Both the position numbers and the translations under genes were made by a program. From Sipunculus nudus (taxonomy: Eukaryota > Annelida > Sipuncula > Golfingiida > Sipunculidae), in contig CM049320.1 in the NCBI GenBank assembly GCA_026874595.1, positions 13,455,488-13,519,487 on the forward strand: DNA of 64,000 nt. The letters are read 5' to 3'. Shown here piece after piece: positions 10,911 through 22,640 of this stretch. Under the pieces are notes generated by a model. That model was given only the letters and a program-made list of their open reading frames with translations. It was not told the origin of the DNA and made no database searches. Numbering within the stretch: position 1 is the first letter of the stretch; each line of letters begins with the position of its first letter.

Positions 10911-12582
10911 TGAGACCCTGTCAGACTTTGGCTCTCTCCAGCCCCTCTTGAGTCACCTGTATGTTGACCATGTTGACCTTTCATCAAATTATGCACACTT
11001 GAGGCGAGGCATACAGGAATCCAGGCAGCTTATGGCCAGCCACAGTTGATCCAGGTGTCCAACCCAACTCATCTAGTAGTTTTAACCAACAACATAACAA
11101 TAAACAACAAATTAATAAATTTTTATTGGTTTTTAATAACAAATGAAAGAAAAATAGAAAAGTAATTTGTTAGTTTATAATAACAGGAAATTAACTTGCA
11201 GTTACTGATGATATAAGAATCTTGTATCGATGGGTAGAATGTCACATATTCCAAATAACACCATGCAGTCACCTATGGCATTTTTCAGTTCAATTTTAAT
11301 GATAAAGAAGTAAATCATATTATTCATTACTAATCATTAGGGATCATATGAAGGAAATTAATGATAGACAAAGATGCAGTTGATAATATTAATCTAGATT
11401 CCTACTGTGTCTAGTGTGTACATTGATGTGAAATTAGTCCAAAATGAATTTTTTACAGTTATTTTTTAATATAAATAAAAGCCATAAAACCAGGTACTTA
11501 TGATCATTATTTAAATGTGTGAATTTTGTATATTCTGGATTCTCAACATCATTGTTTGGTGAAAATTGAATAAATACCAGACATGGTGCGAATACTTTGT
11601 AATTGTATTTAAATACGAATATGATTATGTACTCCATTATAAAATTTCTTGCATAAAGAATGGGAATTCAGGTAAAAATGAAAGTATATGAATACTCGTG
11701 CAAATACTTTCAAAATGTATTCATGAATGCATTCATGAATATATTCTTTAATATTATTTTAATAATCATATCAGTTATATTTCATTTTAAAAAATCATAT
11801 GATTCTCTTATTATTTTTAATAAAAATTATATTTGGGACAATATTTGTAATTTTTTTTAATAAATAGTTAAACTCTTATATTATATGTTCTGCTTATAAG
11901 TTATATGGCCAAGTCAAAATCTGTGTGACAATAGTACTCCAATTGTTAATAAAATAAATGAAATCAATCCTCTTCCCTGTCTCCAAAGGTACTATCAAAA
12001 TCATACATAAGCTAAACAACAACAACTCATAATACAGCTTATATTTATTACCACACAAAACCAGCATGTGCCTCATTTCTAAATAATATTTTTTTATAAT
12101 ATATAACAGCTGAGCGTCGTGACCCATAGGTCCCTTGTTTTTTGTTTGATTTCAAAATCTTTGAGGATGTGTGTGAACTGTTCCACTGTGCCTATAAATA
12201 TATAAATCAATACATTGTTTCAAAATACAACGTGAACTCTGTCACTTTTTAAAAGAAAAAGGTTATGAAGAGGTCATAAAATGTGAACAGTGTGAAGTAC
12301 ATGAACAATGCCACCACACAGAGAATATATAGTCCTTATATTATTATTCATGCAAATGTAATATTTTTATTATTTCAAATATAAATACGTTTATGATTAT
12401 ATAATCTCTTAATATCTTGATTTCTCTGAATACCAAGGGCTGATGTGGCTGGTGTATGTAAATTAGTCTAATTTGGTAACGGTTACTTGATTATTTTATT
12501 GCTTGACTGTAATAAGCAGGAATTTAAAACAAAGTTTTAGACTTTGATAATACAATCATATACTTCTATCTTGTTATTTCAG
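10911..12582. other. AT-rich DNA, nothing recognised
   Basis: There is no recognisable gene or transposon protein. Short frames here (for example near 11434-11860) are A/T-rich and lysine/isoleucine/asparagine-biased, as expected from composition. The stretch would be the last intron if the candidate transcript with exons at 8231 and 12583 is real. Confidence 0.35.
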
Positions 12583-12690
12583 GTGCAGTTCGTATGAATG
12601 ACCGAACATGATGGATAACGCAGAGCAACATTAACGATCTATTACAAATGTGACTAATGAATTCAAGGGACAGAAAAGCAAAGTAAAAAT
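12583..12690 (+). ncRNA. Candidate terminal exon of a possible spliced non-coding transcript
   Basis: The acceptor ATCTTGTTATTTCAG ends at 12582 and is strong. No donor of similar quality follows soon and there is no AATAAA close by, so the 3' end is undefined. The sequence is interrupted by stops in all frames. Membership of the same RNA as the segments at 6185-8409 is inference. Confidence 0.25.
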
Positions 12691-13014
12691 TTGACAGTAT
12701 GATGTATATATGTAAATGATGTAAATATAATTATCTCTGATATATTGGTTTGTTGTTGTTATAATTTCATTTTAATATTAGGTCATCAAAAGACCAACTT
12801 AAGAATCAAAAACAAGGAACTTGACCGTCCTGTAACTGACACGCGGTTAACTTGTGAAATGACTGTGAATCAATTAGATTTGTTTCATGTTCACATCAAA
12901 GTTTAACACATTTTTACCAAAAAAAAATATTTTTACATGGTAACCATCATCATTGTGCTAGCCACAACATGAAAATGATAAAGAGGCTCAAAGAAAAGAG
13001 TGGGTACAACAAGG

Positions 13015-13460
13015 ACATGTGGAACCTATATGTGAGAGGAAATCAGTACGGTAGGGGCCCACTAGGAGCCCATGTGTGAGAGGTGGTCAGAACAGAAGGG
13101 GCCCATGTGGAGCCCATGTGTTACAGAGAGTCAGTAGAGAAGGGGCCCATGTAAAGCCCTTGTGTGAGATGGGTGAGTACTGATGGGTCCCATGTGGGAC
13201 CCATGTGTGAGAATGAAAGTATTTCCTTAGTCCAAGAGGGCCCCGTGTGGGGCCCATGTGTAAGAAGAAAGGCATTGTCAGTACAAGAGAAGCCCATGTG
13301 GGGCCCATGTCATGCCCATGTGTCAGCCCATGTGCTACCCACGTGGGATCCCATTAGGGCAATGGGTGCAATTTTCATGGGATCCCATGTGGCTTGCCAT
13401 GTCTAGCCCAATGGGCTAGCCCACGACAACCACATATGGGGCCCATTGGGGGCTGCTGTC
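13015..13460. repeat. Palindromic GGGGCCCATGTGGGGCCCATGTG minisatellite
   Basis: About eight diverged units of roughly 50-60 bp each contain a pair of GGGCCCATGTG words separated by about 10 bases, followed by a variable GAGA-rich spacer. Later units collapse to a shorter period (GCCCATGTG, TCAGCCCATGTG). Individual words form CCCATGTGGG/CCCACATGGG near-palindromes. The reading frames on both strands (13087-13308 and 13164-13406) are by-products of the array. Confidence 0.7.
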
Positions 13461-14000
13461 TGGGTATAATATATTATTTTTTATTATTTTAATTTATATA
13501 AATTAATTTATTTATATTGTATAAATTTATTATATGATATTTACTTATATTATATTGCATTAATTTATATTATATTAGGCCTATATTTAAAGTACAAACG
13601 GTAACAACCACAAGCCACATGAACTAAATATTTCCAATTAAGGTAACAAAATCTAAACAAATTAAAGAAGTACGTAGGCCTTAGTAGAAAAGTTTACTTG
13701 TAATTGACGCTTGTAAACTGTACATAATTTTGTTTACATTTCCTTACACCTTAATTATAGGTGTATTCGCATTTGTCAGGGTAAACTCGAATTTTAATTA
13801 AGGAAAGGTCAAGAGCCTGTTAGCGGCACTGTTTATAGTGAATGAGGATAAAGGTATTCATACGTTGGGGATGGTATGTCATTATTAGGCCTCCGTTCTG
13901 CATTTCAGGTTTAACGAAGTTTAGGAATGATCCAAAAGTCAAAACTTGTCGTTAAGGAATAAGAGCGAATCTCTGATGTTCTATAACGAGATTGACGCAC
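13461..14000. other. AT-rich non-coding DNA
   Basis: Nothing is supported beyond AT-rich sequence. Near 13474-13580 the sequence is made almost wholly of TTATATT-like words. Confidence 0.4.
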
Positions 14001-14002
14001 AG

Positions 14003-14064
14003 ATTGGGTCCGAACCGGGGACCTTCGATTACCTCCGAAGTCCAACGCCTTAACCGCTAGGCTT
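14003..14064 (-). mobile_element. tRNA-Arg-like SINE head (degenerate)
   Basis: On the minus strand, GCCTAGCGGTTAAGGC resembles a tRNA D-arm/A box. ACTTCGGAG follows at the anticodon position (TCG, arginine-like), and a B-box-like GGTTCGGACCC comes about 30 bases later. The anticodon stem does not pair well and no intact acceptor stem is seen, so it is not a working tRNA gene. A tRNA-derived SINE promoter or a tRNA pseudogene fits better. The unit is followed on the plus strand by a (CA)n/(TA)n tract at about 14107-14144. Confidence 0.45.
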
Positions 14065-14103
14065 TTACTTTCGAGTATGCGAAGGAATTTGTATCCATGT
14101 ACG

Positions 14104-14106
<3 letters not shown>

Positions 14107-14144
<38 letters not shown>
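14107..14144. repeat. (CA)n then (TA)n microsatellite
   Basis: About 14 CA units followed by a short TA run. It flanks the tRNA-like unit. Confidence 0.9.
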
Positions 14145-15205
14145 TCACTATTATAACCGTTAATGTTACTTGCACTGTCTGCAGGCAGTTGGTGTAAATG
14201 TAATATGATATAAATATTCTGTGGCATTTGAAAAACTTTCAAGTATGACAATTGATTAAGAAAAGGGTTTTTTATTTCTCAATTACCCAATCAGTCTTGC
14301 TGTTCAATAAGGAATAATCTTTTGTATGACTAAGTGTGTTTAAAGGCAGATGATCAGGATTTAAGAGTGTAATATCAACTCGGTCGTATGCACATATGTA
14401 GGCCTACTGTATAAATTAATACATTATTAGACCTTTCGTGAATTATAATGATATGATCATTTTTTATGAGCTATATATACATGTATATATCTTCCAATAC
14501 ATAAGTACCTAATTGTATATAGAAATGTGTGTGTATTTATGTATACACACTGGTCCACTACGCCTCATAATCGTGAATTATCGCTGGCTTCGAATCGATG
14601 CCTAAGTATATATACACACAAACTAATTTAACAGAAACTGATAAAACTGACAAAATGATTAACTATTTTATTGGTTTTCAAGGTGTTTCTTTATTTATAT
14701 GTATTTAAGTATTCACTTATATTCATATATATATACACACATTATATACATGTATATGGAATTTCCACCCTGTAGATTGCCGTTATTAGATCTTTTATTA
14801 TCAGCCAGTTTAAATCAACCGGTCATTGAGGAACCAATTTGTCACTAATATCCTAAATTATTAAAGGAATACATAAAATTATACCCAAAATTATTCCATC
14901 GCAAAAATTGGCTTGATATGTGATTGATAATAAAACCCCTTCTCTCTATTGTTACTGTAGACCCACTAAAAGGCCACATAACTATACAAAGCAGTACCGA
15001 TCCCTTCATATACATGCACGGCTTGCAGCTTGCATGAACAATTTAACAAATGGTGATATACTGCTATATAGAGCCAGGCGTGCTGCGTCACGCGCGTTTA
15101 ATAGTTACTGCGGCATACCTTGTATTACCTATCAAATGCACCTGTTGACCTGAAAGAGTGACTTTAAAGAGTGACCTTAAAGTGTATAAAAAAACTGAAA
15201 CAAGA
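14145..15205. other. AT-rich non-coding DNA
   Basis: There are short TATA/TGTA-rich runs near 14470-14620 and 14715-14760, and otherwise no recognised feature. Confidence 0.35.
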
Positions 15206-15262
15206 AATAATAATAATAATAATAATAATATATTAATAATAATAATAAAAATAATAATAATT
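15206..15262. repeat. (TAA)n microsatellite
   Basis: Imperfect AAT/TAA trinucleotide array. A weaker AATGATAATA-like tract continues near 15335-15385. Confidence 0.85.
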
Positions 15263-16372
15263 AAAGTCATAATGTGTTTTTCCAATACCAAACGCCTCAG
15301 CCAGTTTGCGAGCGCTCATCCCTGAGCTGACAACAATAATACTAATAATGATAATAAAGATAATAATGAAAATGATGATAATAACACTTTATTTAAACAC
15401 TAACACTGAGAGCAAAAAAAAATATGTTCACAATCAATTAACATGCACATTCCGATAAAATGAGATCACTTCTGAATAACTTGCAAACACTTTCACTGAA
15501 AATCGTTTATTTTTGTTATTGCCTTATACAGCCTATAGTGAGGGGCTACACGCAGCCAGAGGGCCAAGAGGTGTTAAGGCCCACAAGCAATTTCCTGGGG
15601 AACAATACAATAATTATTGTTAATTGTTATCAAATATATATATCGGTAGTCCTATTAACGTTTTGCAGAAAAAAATTAAACCATTTGCTTTCATTAATTC
15701 AAGGACAGGATGGAAGCGCACGCGGTATACCGGTCATGCTCTGACAATTTTTTTGCCAGGTACTGTAGCGCTGATGTATTAGTATTTAACATATTTTCTA
15801 CTGCGTTGAAGTTAAAACATTCTTCAAACAAGCAAAAAAAAATGAATTTATCACTTTTATGATTTCAGTTGATTACTTTGCTAATGTGATGTTTTTGTAA
15901 ATATAATTAATCGATCGCCAACATTTATATTTGCTTGCAGAAAACAGCATGCATGATTCTGCAGAAAGGTGAATTAAAACGCGGGTGAGTGTGTGGTAGG
16001 AGGTGGGATGGGGGTGGGGAAGGATTTCATTTCCTCCTCCAACGAAGGGGTTTAAGTCATCGTACGGATAGAAAAAAAGAAAGGAGGATCGTCATACAGT
16101 TCAGGCAAAATTCCGGCGTTTTCTCCTTCTGTCTCGCTTGTATATCCGTAAAGCAAAAATATCGACCCCCACACCATCCCCCCCCCACCCCCACCCCCAA
16201 AATTAATCGAGATTTTTTTTAGATATTTCACGGCACTTTTTTAAGGCACTTTCATGGGCTATTGTGAGCAACTGACACCGTCATGGTGACGTCGTCATTT
16301 GAGTAACGTTGTCAAGCACCATGCATGGAAGTTTGTCTTAATGTTTACACATGATATCAATGACAGTCATAA
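15263..16372. other. Non-coding DNA, no recognised gene
   Basis: Frames at 15460-15744 and 15989-16222 have no family resemblance, biased composition and no conserved motif, so I do not call them. A C/A-rich low-complexity run lies at about 16170-16200. Confidence 0.35.
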
Positions 16373-16375
16373 TAT

Positions 16376-16412
<37 letters not shown>

Positions 16413-16760
16413 TTATTTTTTTATAAAGCGCTTATCATTATAAAATATATCTCTACTGCGCTGGTTATACAATAGAAAATGATATTAAATAATATACACG
16501 CATTATATATGACCAGTAAAACAAAGCGTAGCATATATATATATTTCTAAATTCAAAAATAGTTTAAAATAGAATGTCTTCAGATCCGACTTAAAATGTT
16601 CATAGGTATCCACGCGTCTCAGATGCACTGATAGGTTGTTCCACAATATATAGGAGCTCTATATAGGATACTCTCAAAGTGATGGCATTATTTGAACGCA
16701 AATTGTCTCGAGCATGATCACACGGCATAGAAGCATCTCACTTAAGGCATTTGTGAACTC
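16376..16760 (-). mobile_element. 3' end of a CR1/L2-like LINE with a (TATC)n tail
   Basis: Read on the minus strand, the segment carries the typical C-terminal end of a Jockey-superfamily LINE polyprotein in broken frames (a WNNLP-like motif and then FKSDLKTFYF, roughly 16690-16570). It ends in an AAGCGCTTTATAAAAAAATAA-like 3' tail and a TATC microsatellite (about 16378-16410), as CR1/L2-like elements often do. It is truncated at its 5' side and defective. Confidence 0.6.
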
Positions 16761-16923
16761 TCAAATTTTCGACCAGTTGGCGGACTGCAGTAGTGCAGTA
16801 AACCAACAGAGAAAGTGTCAGTGTTAAAACTAAATGAACAGGTCACATGACTGTCAATTATACCTGACCATCTGTCAGCATACGGTATACCGCGCACAGC
16901 ACTGAAACGGCGCTTGTTAAAAT

Positions 16924-17346
16924 TTGTTCAGATATATTCGGCAGCTTGTACCGGCAGGAGCTGATTCTCCTCGTGCTGCTCGATCTTTTGGGGCATTCGA
17001 CACTATCGATGCTCGATTGTTACTGGAAACTATGCAAAAGGACTTGGGCCTTAGTGGCACAGTAATAAGTTGGTATAAATCATATATGTGTGATCGGACC
17101 CAAAGAATTAAAGTAAATGGAACTTTGTCTGACATATTCAAACTTAAGTGTGGGGTTCTCCAGGGATCCTGTTGTGGGCCTGTATTGTTTTCTGTGTACT
17201 GTCGGCAGTTAATGGAAATAGTCAAAGGCCATCTTCCTCAGGTACATGGATATGCTGATGATCATCAGCTCTACCTGAGTTTCCGTCCTGGAAGAGAAGA
17301 AATTTCTGTACTGGCTATGGAAAACTGTGTTGGAGATGTACGTCAC
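16924..17346 (+). pseudogene. Jockey-superfamily LINE reverse transcriptase, 5' part, interrupted
   Basis: This encodes part of a non-LTR reverse transcriptase, which copies LINE RNA at the insertion site. Visible blocks are AFDTID (the first catalytic Asp region), GVLQGSCCGPVLF (the QGS block) and GYADDHQLYLSF (the YADD catalytic box). The residues just before AFDTID are in another frame, so a frameshift precedes it. The frame is then cut at 17346 by a 2.0 kb TIR element and resumes in phase at 19361. No endonuclease domain or clean 5' end is seen. Confidence 0.85.
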
Positions 17347-17771
17347 CAGTGGCGGATCCCGGGGGGGGGGGGGCACAGGGGGCGAACGCCCCCCCTCCCC
17401 GAATTTTTTTCGGGCTCACGAAAATTGCAAATTGTATCAATGTTTTCAGGGGATAAGGTACTTTTTTACCTTGTCCTTGTTAATTTCTTGACAGTGAAAT
17501 ATAACATCTAGAATTCAAGATAATCAGCACTGCATTTAACACACAAGGAACAAACAGTACCAGAAATATTAACTTGTCACATGAGTAAATGCTCGGGAAT
17601 AAAGTCATCTCCGCTACTGTGTCCACTTTAAGCTATAGTCCTTGTACTGGCATCACTGGAAGATAAAGTCCAGTATAGGCCTACACCAGTGTTAGGACCA
17701 TTCATATATACCAGCAAGTCAATAGGTATTACAAGGTGACAAACTGTTAACCTTTAGAACCTTTCAGGCAT

Positions 17772-18120
17772 ACAGAAGTGATTTATGCCAATATTCTAAA
17801 ATTCTGCTTTGTATCAAATTTATCAGAACCACAAATGTCTGGTTAAAGTGCCCAAAAAAGCTCAAATTTGATTTCTTAATCATCATATCTTCAAAAAATT
17901 TTTTGACCGTGTCTCAGTAAGACAAACAGAAGTGATTTAGTCCTATATTCTAAAACTTCTGCTTTGTATCCAATTTATAAGAAAGAAGAATGTCTGGTTA
18001 AAGTGCCCGAAAATGCTCAAATTTGATTTCCTAATCATATCTTCAAAAAATTTCCTCACCGTTCATGTGAGGGGGACACCCCCTCCCACACCCTAAATAT
18101 GACATGCAGAAGTGATTTAG

Positions 18121-18206
<86 letters not shown>

Positions 18207-19280
18207 TTAAACTTTGCTTTGTATCCAATTTATCAGAAACAAAAATGTCTGGTTTAAGTTTTCGAAAATGCTCAAATTTGATTTCTTAATCATCATATCG
18301 TCAGAAAATTTCCTCACCGTGCATGTGAGGGGAACACCCCCTCCCACACCCTCGATAAGATATACAGAAGTAATTTAGACCTATATTTTAAAACTTTTGC
18401 ATTGTATACAATTCATCAGAAACAAAAATGTCTGGTTTAAGTTCACGCGAAAATGCTCAAATTTGATTTCCTAATCATCATATCTTCAAAAAATTTCCTC
18501 ACCGTTCATGTGAGGGGGACACCCCCTCCCACACCCTAAATATGACATGCAGAAGTGATTTAGTCCTATATATATATTCTTAAACTTCGCTTTGTATCCA
18601 ATTTATCAGAAACAAAAATGTCTGGTTTAAGTTTTCGAAAATGCTCAAATTTGATTTCTTAATCATCATATCTTCAAAAAATTTCCTCACCGTGCATGTG
18701 AGGGGGACACCCCCTCCCACACCCTCGATAAGATATACAGAAGTAATTTAGTCCTATATTTTAAAACTTTTGCATCGTATACAATTTATCAGAAACAAAA
18801 ATGTCTGGTTTAAGTTCACGCGAAAATGCTCAAATTTGATTTCCTAATCATCATATCTTCAAAAAATTTCCTCACCGTTCATGTGAGGGGGACACCCCCT
18901 CCCACACCCTAAATATGACATGCAGAAGTGATTTAGTCCTTTATATATATTCTAAAACTTCGCTTTGTATCCAATTTATCAGAAACAAAAATGTCTGGTT
19001 TAAGTGTGCGAAAATGCTCAAATTTTATTTCTTAATCATCATATCTTCAAAAAATTTCCTCACCGTGCATGTGAGGGAGACACCCCTCCCACACCCTCGA
19101 TAAGATATACAGAAGTAATTTAGTCCTATATTTTAAAACTTTTGCATTGTATACAATTTATCAGAAACAAAAATGTCTGGTTTAAGTTCACGCGAAAATG
19201 CTCAAATTTGATTTCTTAATCATCATATCTTCAAAAAATTTCCTCACCGTGTGAGGGGGAACCCCCTCCCACACCCTCGA
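17772..19280. repeat. Alternating two-type satellite (higher-order repeat) inside the TIR element
   Basis: Units of about 184-188 bp begin near 17772 (155 bp to next), 17927, 18107, 18365, 18550, 18738, 18922 and 19110, marked by CAGAAGT(G/A)ATTTAG. From 18107 on they alternate strictly. Type A has TAAATATGACATGC before the marker and, until the last copy, TTTTCGAAAATG later. Type B has TCGATAAGATATAC and, from the second of the four, TTCACGCGAAAATG. Same-type spacing is 372-373 bp. One A unit is enlarged by a (AT)n run at 18123-18204. Each unit ends in GAGGGGGACACCCCCTC, a perfect short hairpin. Confidence 0.9.
18123..18204. repeat. (AT)n microsatellite within the satellite
   Basis: About 40 dinucleotide units occupying the place of the short TATATAT present in the other type A units (near 18570 and 18944). 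It is evidently a local expansion of that seed. Confidence 0.95.
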
Positions 19281-19360
19281 CCATGCAACATGCAATCTAG
19301 AATCTGAGCCGTCCCCCCCCCCCCCCCCCAACAGTTTGTTTTAGATCCGCCACTGGTCAC

Positions 19361-19870
19361 AGGATGCTACAGAATAAACTGAAAATTAAAGACGGAAAAA
19401 CTGATGTTTTAGTGATAGGCGCCAGACAGCAACTGGCTAAAGTTAATTTGGATTCTGTTATAGGATTAGAGAGTATACGGTCAAATGTTCAGTGGTTGCA
19501 CGAAATAAAGGGTTTTGGCTGGATTTAAATATGGGTATGAACAAACAAATTAATGTCACATGTAGGATTGCTTTTCTAAGTCTTTATAATAACGGCGATT
19601 CGGCGTAGACATTGATACACGCGGTTGTGACTATTCAATTGGATTACTGTAATGCTTTGTACATTAATTGACCTAAATGTAAATTAAAGGAATTGCAAAG
19701 AGTCCAAAACAATGCAGCTCGGTTGATTTGGAAAGTATCTAAATTTTATCACATTTCACCTGTGCTTAAGATGCTGCACTGGTTACCAGTCTAATACATA
19801 TGCGAATACAAAATATTAATTCATACATTCAAAGCTTTGCATGGTTAAGCCTCGATTTACATCATAGTGC
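19361..19870 (+). pseudogene. LINE reverse transcriptase, 3' part (continuation of 16924-17346)
   Basis: The LINE frame continues in phase after the TIR element, then decays. Fragments typical of the C-terminal part of CR1/L2/Jockey-type proteins follow in several frames: a DYCNAL-like block near 19640, LQRVQNNAARLI-like near 19690-19730 and a PVLKMLHWLP-like block near 19760-19795. Several stops and frameshifts make it non-functional. Confidence 0.75.
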
Positions 19871-21225
19871 ATGCGATATTTTATTATGTTGACATGTTAC
19901 ACACATGTTACAAACAGGTATACATGAAAAACAGTAAGAAAATATATAAAAAAACAATCAATGCACAGTTTTAATCCATGTAAGTATTCTGCTAAAATCT
20001 TACAGTCAAAATGAATCAATTAATTAATTGCTCTGTATTAAATCAATATCAGGAAACTATGCATAAATGAAAATTGCTTGATGAAATCGATTACAGGTTT
20101 GATGAAATTCATAACACAGATATGGCTCTAACTGCGCAGAAAGGAGACGGAGACTCGATAAAGTTAATTTCCTTTCTGAATACCCTGATTGCTTTAGAAT
20201 GGGCGTGTACAAGATTTCCAACCTTATTAATTTTCTTAAGAAATTTTCTTAACGACATTGTTCACAAAGTCAATATTTAATTACCGTTATCTATTTAATG
20301 AATGAATAAGCCACTTATCTCAGGCTGCACCGAAATGCCGAAAATAAGGATTAAGCTTGTTGCGCCATCTCTGGACGGAAAAGGGAATTACGTGCATTCA
20401 TCATTATATTAAATCAGTCACTCGTTTATAAAGAATAGCAGCTTACAAACCTTCAAAATGAGAAGGTAATTTTTGTACCATCAGATTCCTATGGGAAAGA
20501 AAATATATGAATATATTATTTACGTCATCAGCGTCAGATAAAGAGATAGCTAAGGTATATGGTAGTTATGTCATCCGGCATTACATAGTGTAGTATATGT
20601 ATATAGGCCTACTTAACAATTCCCTGGAATCTTGTCACCGGTGTAATTTAACGTTTCTTTCTCATCGGCAACGCGTATTTCGAGCTGCAATTGAATCTTC
20701 AGAGCTTTTATAAGCGCCTGTTATTAGGGCTATATGAATAATTTAAAAGTGCCCATTTCTTGCAATCTGTGCAGTTAAGTTGGTTGTGGAATATAATACC
20801 CAAATAAAACAGCAAAAAAAAAAAAAAAATTAAATGAAGCTTAACCTGTTATTGGATGTAATTGGATGCGATGTTTAGCTTCACTCCCAGTCTCCCAAGA
20901 GTGCCTCGTTCTTTGTCATAACAACCCAATGACAATGCGGATATTTCCGCTTGACAGTTCCTCCTAGGCACTACATTTAAATAAGTCTAGTCTAATTAGA
21001 TTTATAATGATCTTATTTAGTAGTAGAATGTAATAGTTAAACAGATGCTGAACTCATTATTGTGCAAGGTTCCCTTCACATCGCTGAAAGTGTAGTGAAA
21101 CATAAGCTAAAGGAAAAGAAAATGCATGCTACAAATCCTGCAGTGTCATATAAAATACATTCTAAATTATTTTAACTCTTTCACTTAGAGCTTAACGAAA
21201 TATTCCAACACACACTTACACATAT
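19871..21225. other. AT-rich non-coding DNA
   Basis: No recognisable gene. A poly-A run lies at about 20815-20829. A frame at 20074-20280 has no family resemblance. Confidence 0.35.
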
Positions 21226-22640
21226 ATACAAAATCATTATCAATGTCGAAATTAGCAACTATCACACCAGTACACAAACAAATCAAACCCAGCACTGCTA
21301 GATGACTTTATAGACCAGTTGCTCTCACCGCGCAGTCATTGAATGTTTTGAGAATATTAATTCTTTAAGGTTTTTGCCGTCAATCAACCTAGCAATGGAG
21401 GGCTTGCAGTTCACATACTCTGAAAGCAGAGTGAAGTGGAGGAGAGGAGAATTAAACTATAGACATAATCATTGAGAGATAAATCTGAAACAATGTCAGA
21501 GCATTATTTGTTAACTTTAGCTCTTCAAAGTTTGCTCACTGAAAAAAAACTCTCTCCTTAATTTGTAAAACAAAGATGGATTTTTATTTATTTTGTCATA
21601 AAGAAAATAAGTCTATCAACAATTTTACATACTCTGACTTTTTACCATCAGCACTGGGACCCCGAGGGTTGTGTTCTTTCTCCAGCACTGTTTACAGTAT
21701 ATACCAATGATTGCAAAGCAAACAGATGTACTATTGTAATATATTCTGATTATTCATTTTGCTTGGTCTTATGAGTAGGGCTATTTACGCACCAATTTTA
21801 AATCAAAGGAATAACGTTTATTAAATGGCAATAAAAATGAAGAGGATATGTGTAAAAATAGCATCACAATGCAACCCCTTTTGTAAGGATTTACTCATAG
21901 TACCAACTGGGCAAAATTTAGTTTTCTTCCATTTGGGGAGATTACAAATATTCATTAGCAACCTCTCTGGTATAACTCTCATATAATAAATGTTAAAAAA
22001 AATATATCTAATAAACCAATGACAGAGCAAGGTATAAAGAATCTTAAACATGTTAGATATAGGCATGACGAAGGATCCAAAATTGTCGTCAAATAAAAAA
22101 ATGTGTAATGATTATATGCCTGTAGAGTTAACGTTTTATCAATAATGGATTGATAATGACGATACCAGTTGATTGGAAACAATATGTAAGAAAAAAGTGT
22201 AATTAATGTAGAAAATCAATGTAAATCATCAATTCAGAAACTTAAGAACTTTAAACCTTTTACAAAACATGTAAAGGTACAAGTTATGCAAGATATTTGC
22301 AAAGAACCATAAAAAATGTATGGGTCTTGGAAATCAGGGCTTGGTTCTGACAAAAATTACGTTCAACATTAAAAAATATAATAATTGTTTCTGACTTTTG
22401 AATTAATGCACTTCATTGATTCAGGTAGAGGTGACAGGGTTAAAGATCGTAGATAAATCCAGATACCCATGGATTATCATAAGAAATGATCTTAAATGGT
22501 CAGATAACATCACTGCAGCAATCAGCAAATATCAGAAGAGAATTTACTGTCTTAGAAATCTAAAGGATTTTAATGTTGATCAAGCAATACTTAATATGTT
22601 TCATTCTTCTGTAGTAAGAAATTACAGTTGACCTGGGTAC
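21226..22640 (+). pseudogene. Second LINE (Jockey/CR1-like) reverse transcriptase, badly decayed
   Basis: Pieces of a second non-LTR reverse transcriptase appear in order on the plus strand. They are a YRPVALT-like block near 21310-21335, then GTPRGCVLSPALF...YTND near 21655-21715, then a SD(Y) remnant at the catalytic box near 21745. Last is a C-terminal block (RYPWIIIRNDLKWSDNI ... RIYCLRNLKDFNV) at about 22450-22580. Frames differ between blocks and stops intervene. Its blocks differ from the LINE at 16924, so it is a different subfamily. Confidence 0.7.

Larger units (their letters stand above)
17347..19355. mobile_element. 2.0 kb non-autonomous TIR transposon inserted in the LINE
   Basis: Terminal inverted repeats CAGTGGCGGATC... 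and ...GATCCGCCACTG lie exactly at the ends. They are flanked by a 5 bp direct duplication GTCAC (17342-17346 and 19356-19360). Removing the insert plus one duplication restores the LINE reading frame, which proves a clean insertion. The element has no transposase. It starts and ends with long G and C runs (near 17360 and 19312), and its interior is mostly a tandem satellite. The superfamily is not certain: a 5 bp duplication is not the hAT 8 bp pattern. Confidence 0.85.

Noticed and set aside
14003-14064. Functional tRNA-Arg gene
   Set aside because: A- and B-box-like words are present but the anticodon stem and acceptor stem do not pair; a SINE head or tRNA pseudogene is more likely.
16917-17225. 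Minus-strand 102-codon frame
   Set aside because: Antisense to the LINE reverse transcriptase block with clear AFDTID, QGS and YADD motifs on the plus strand.
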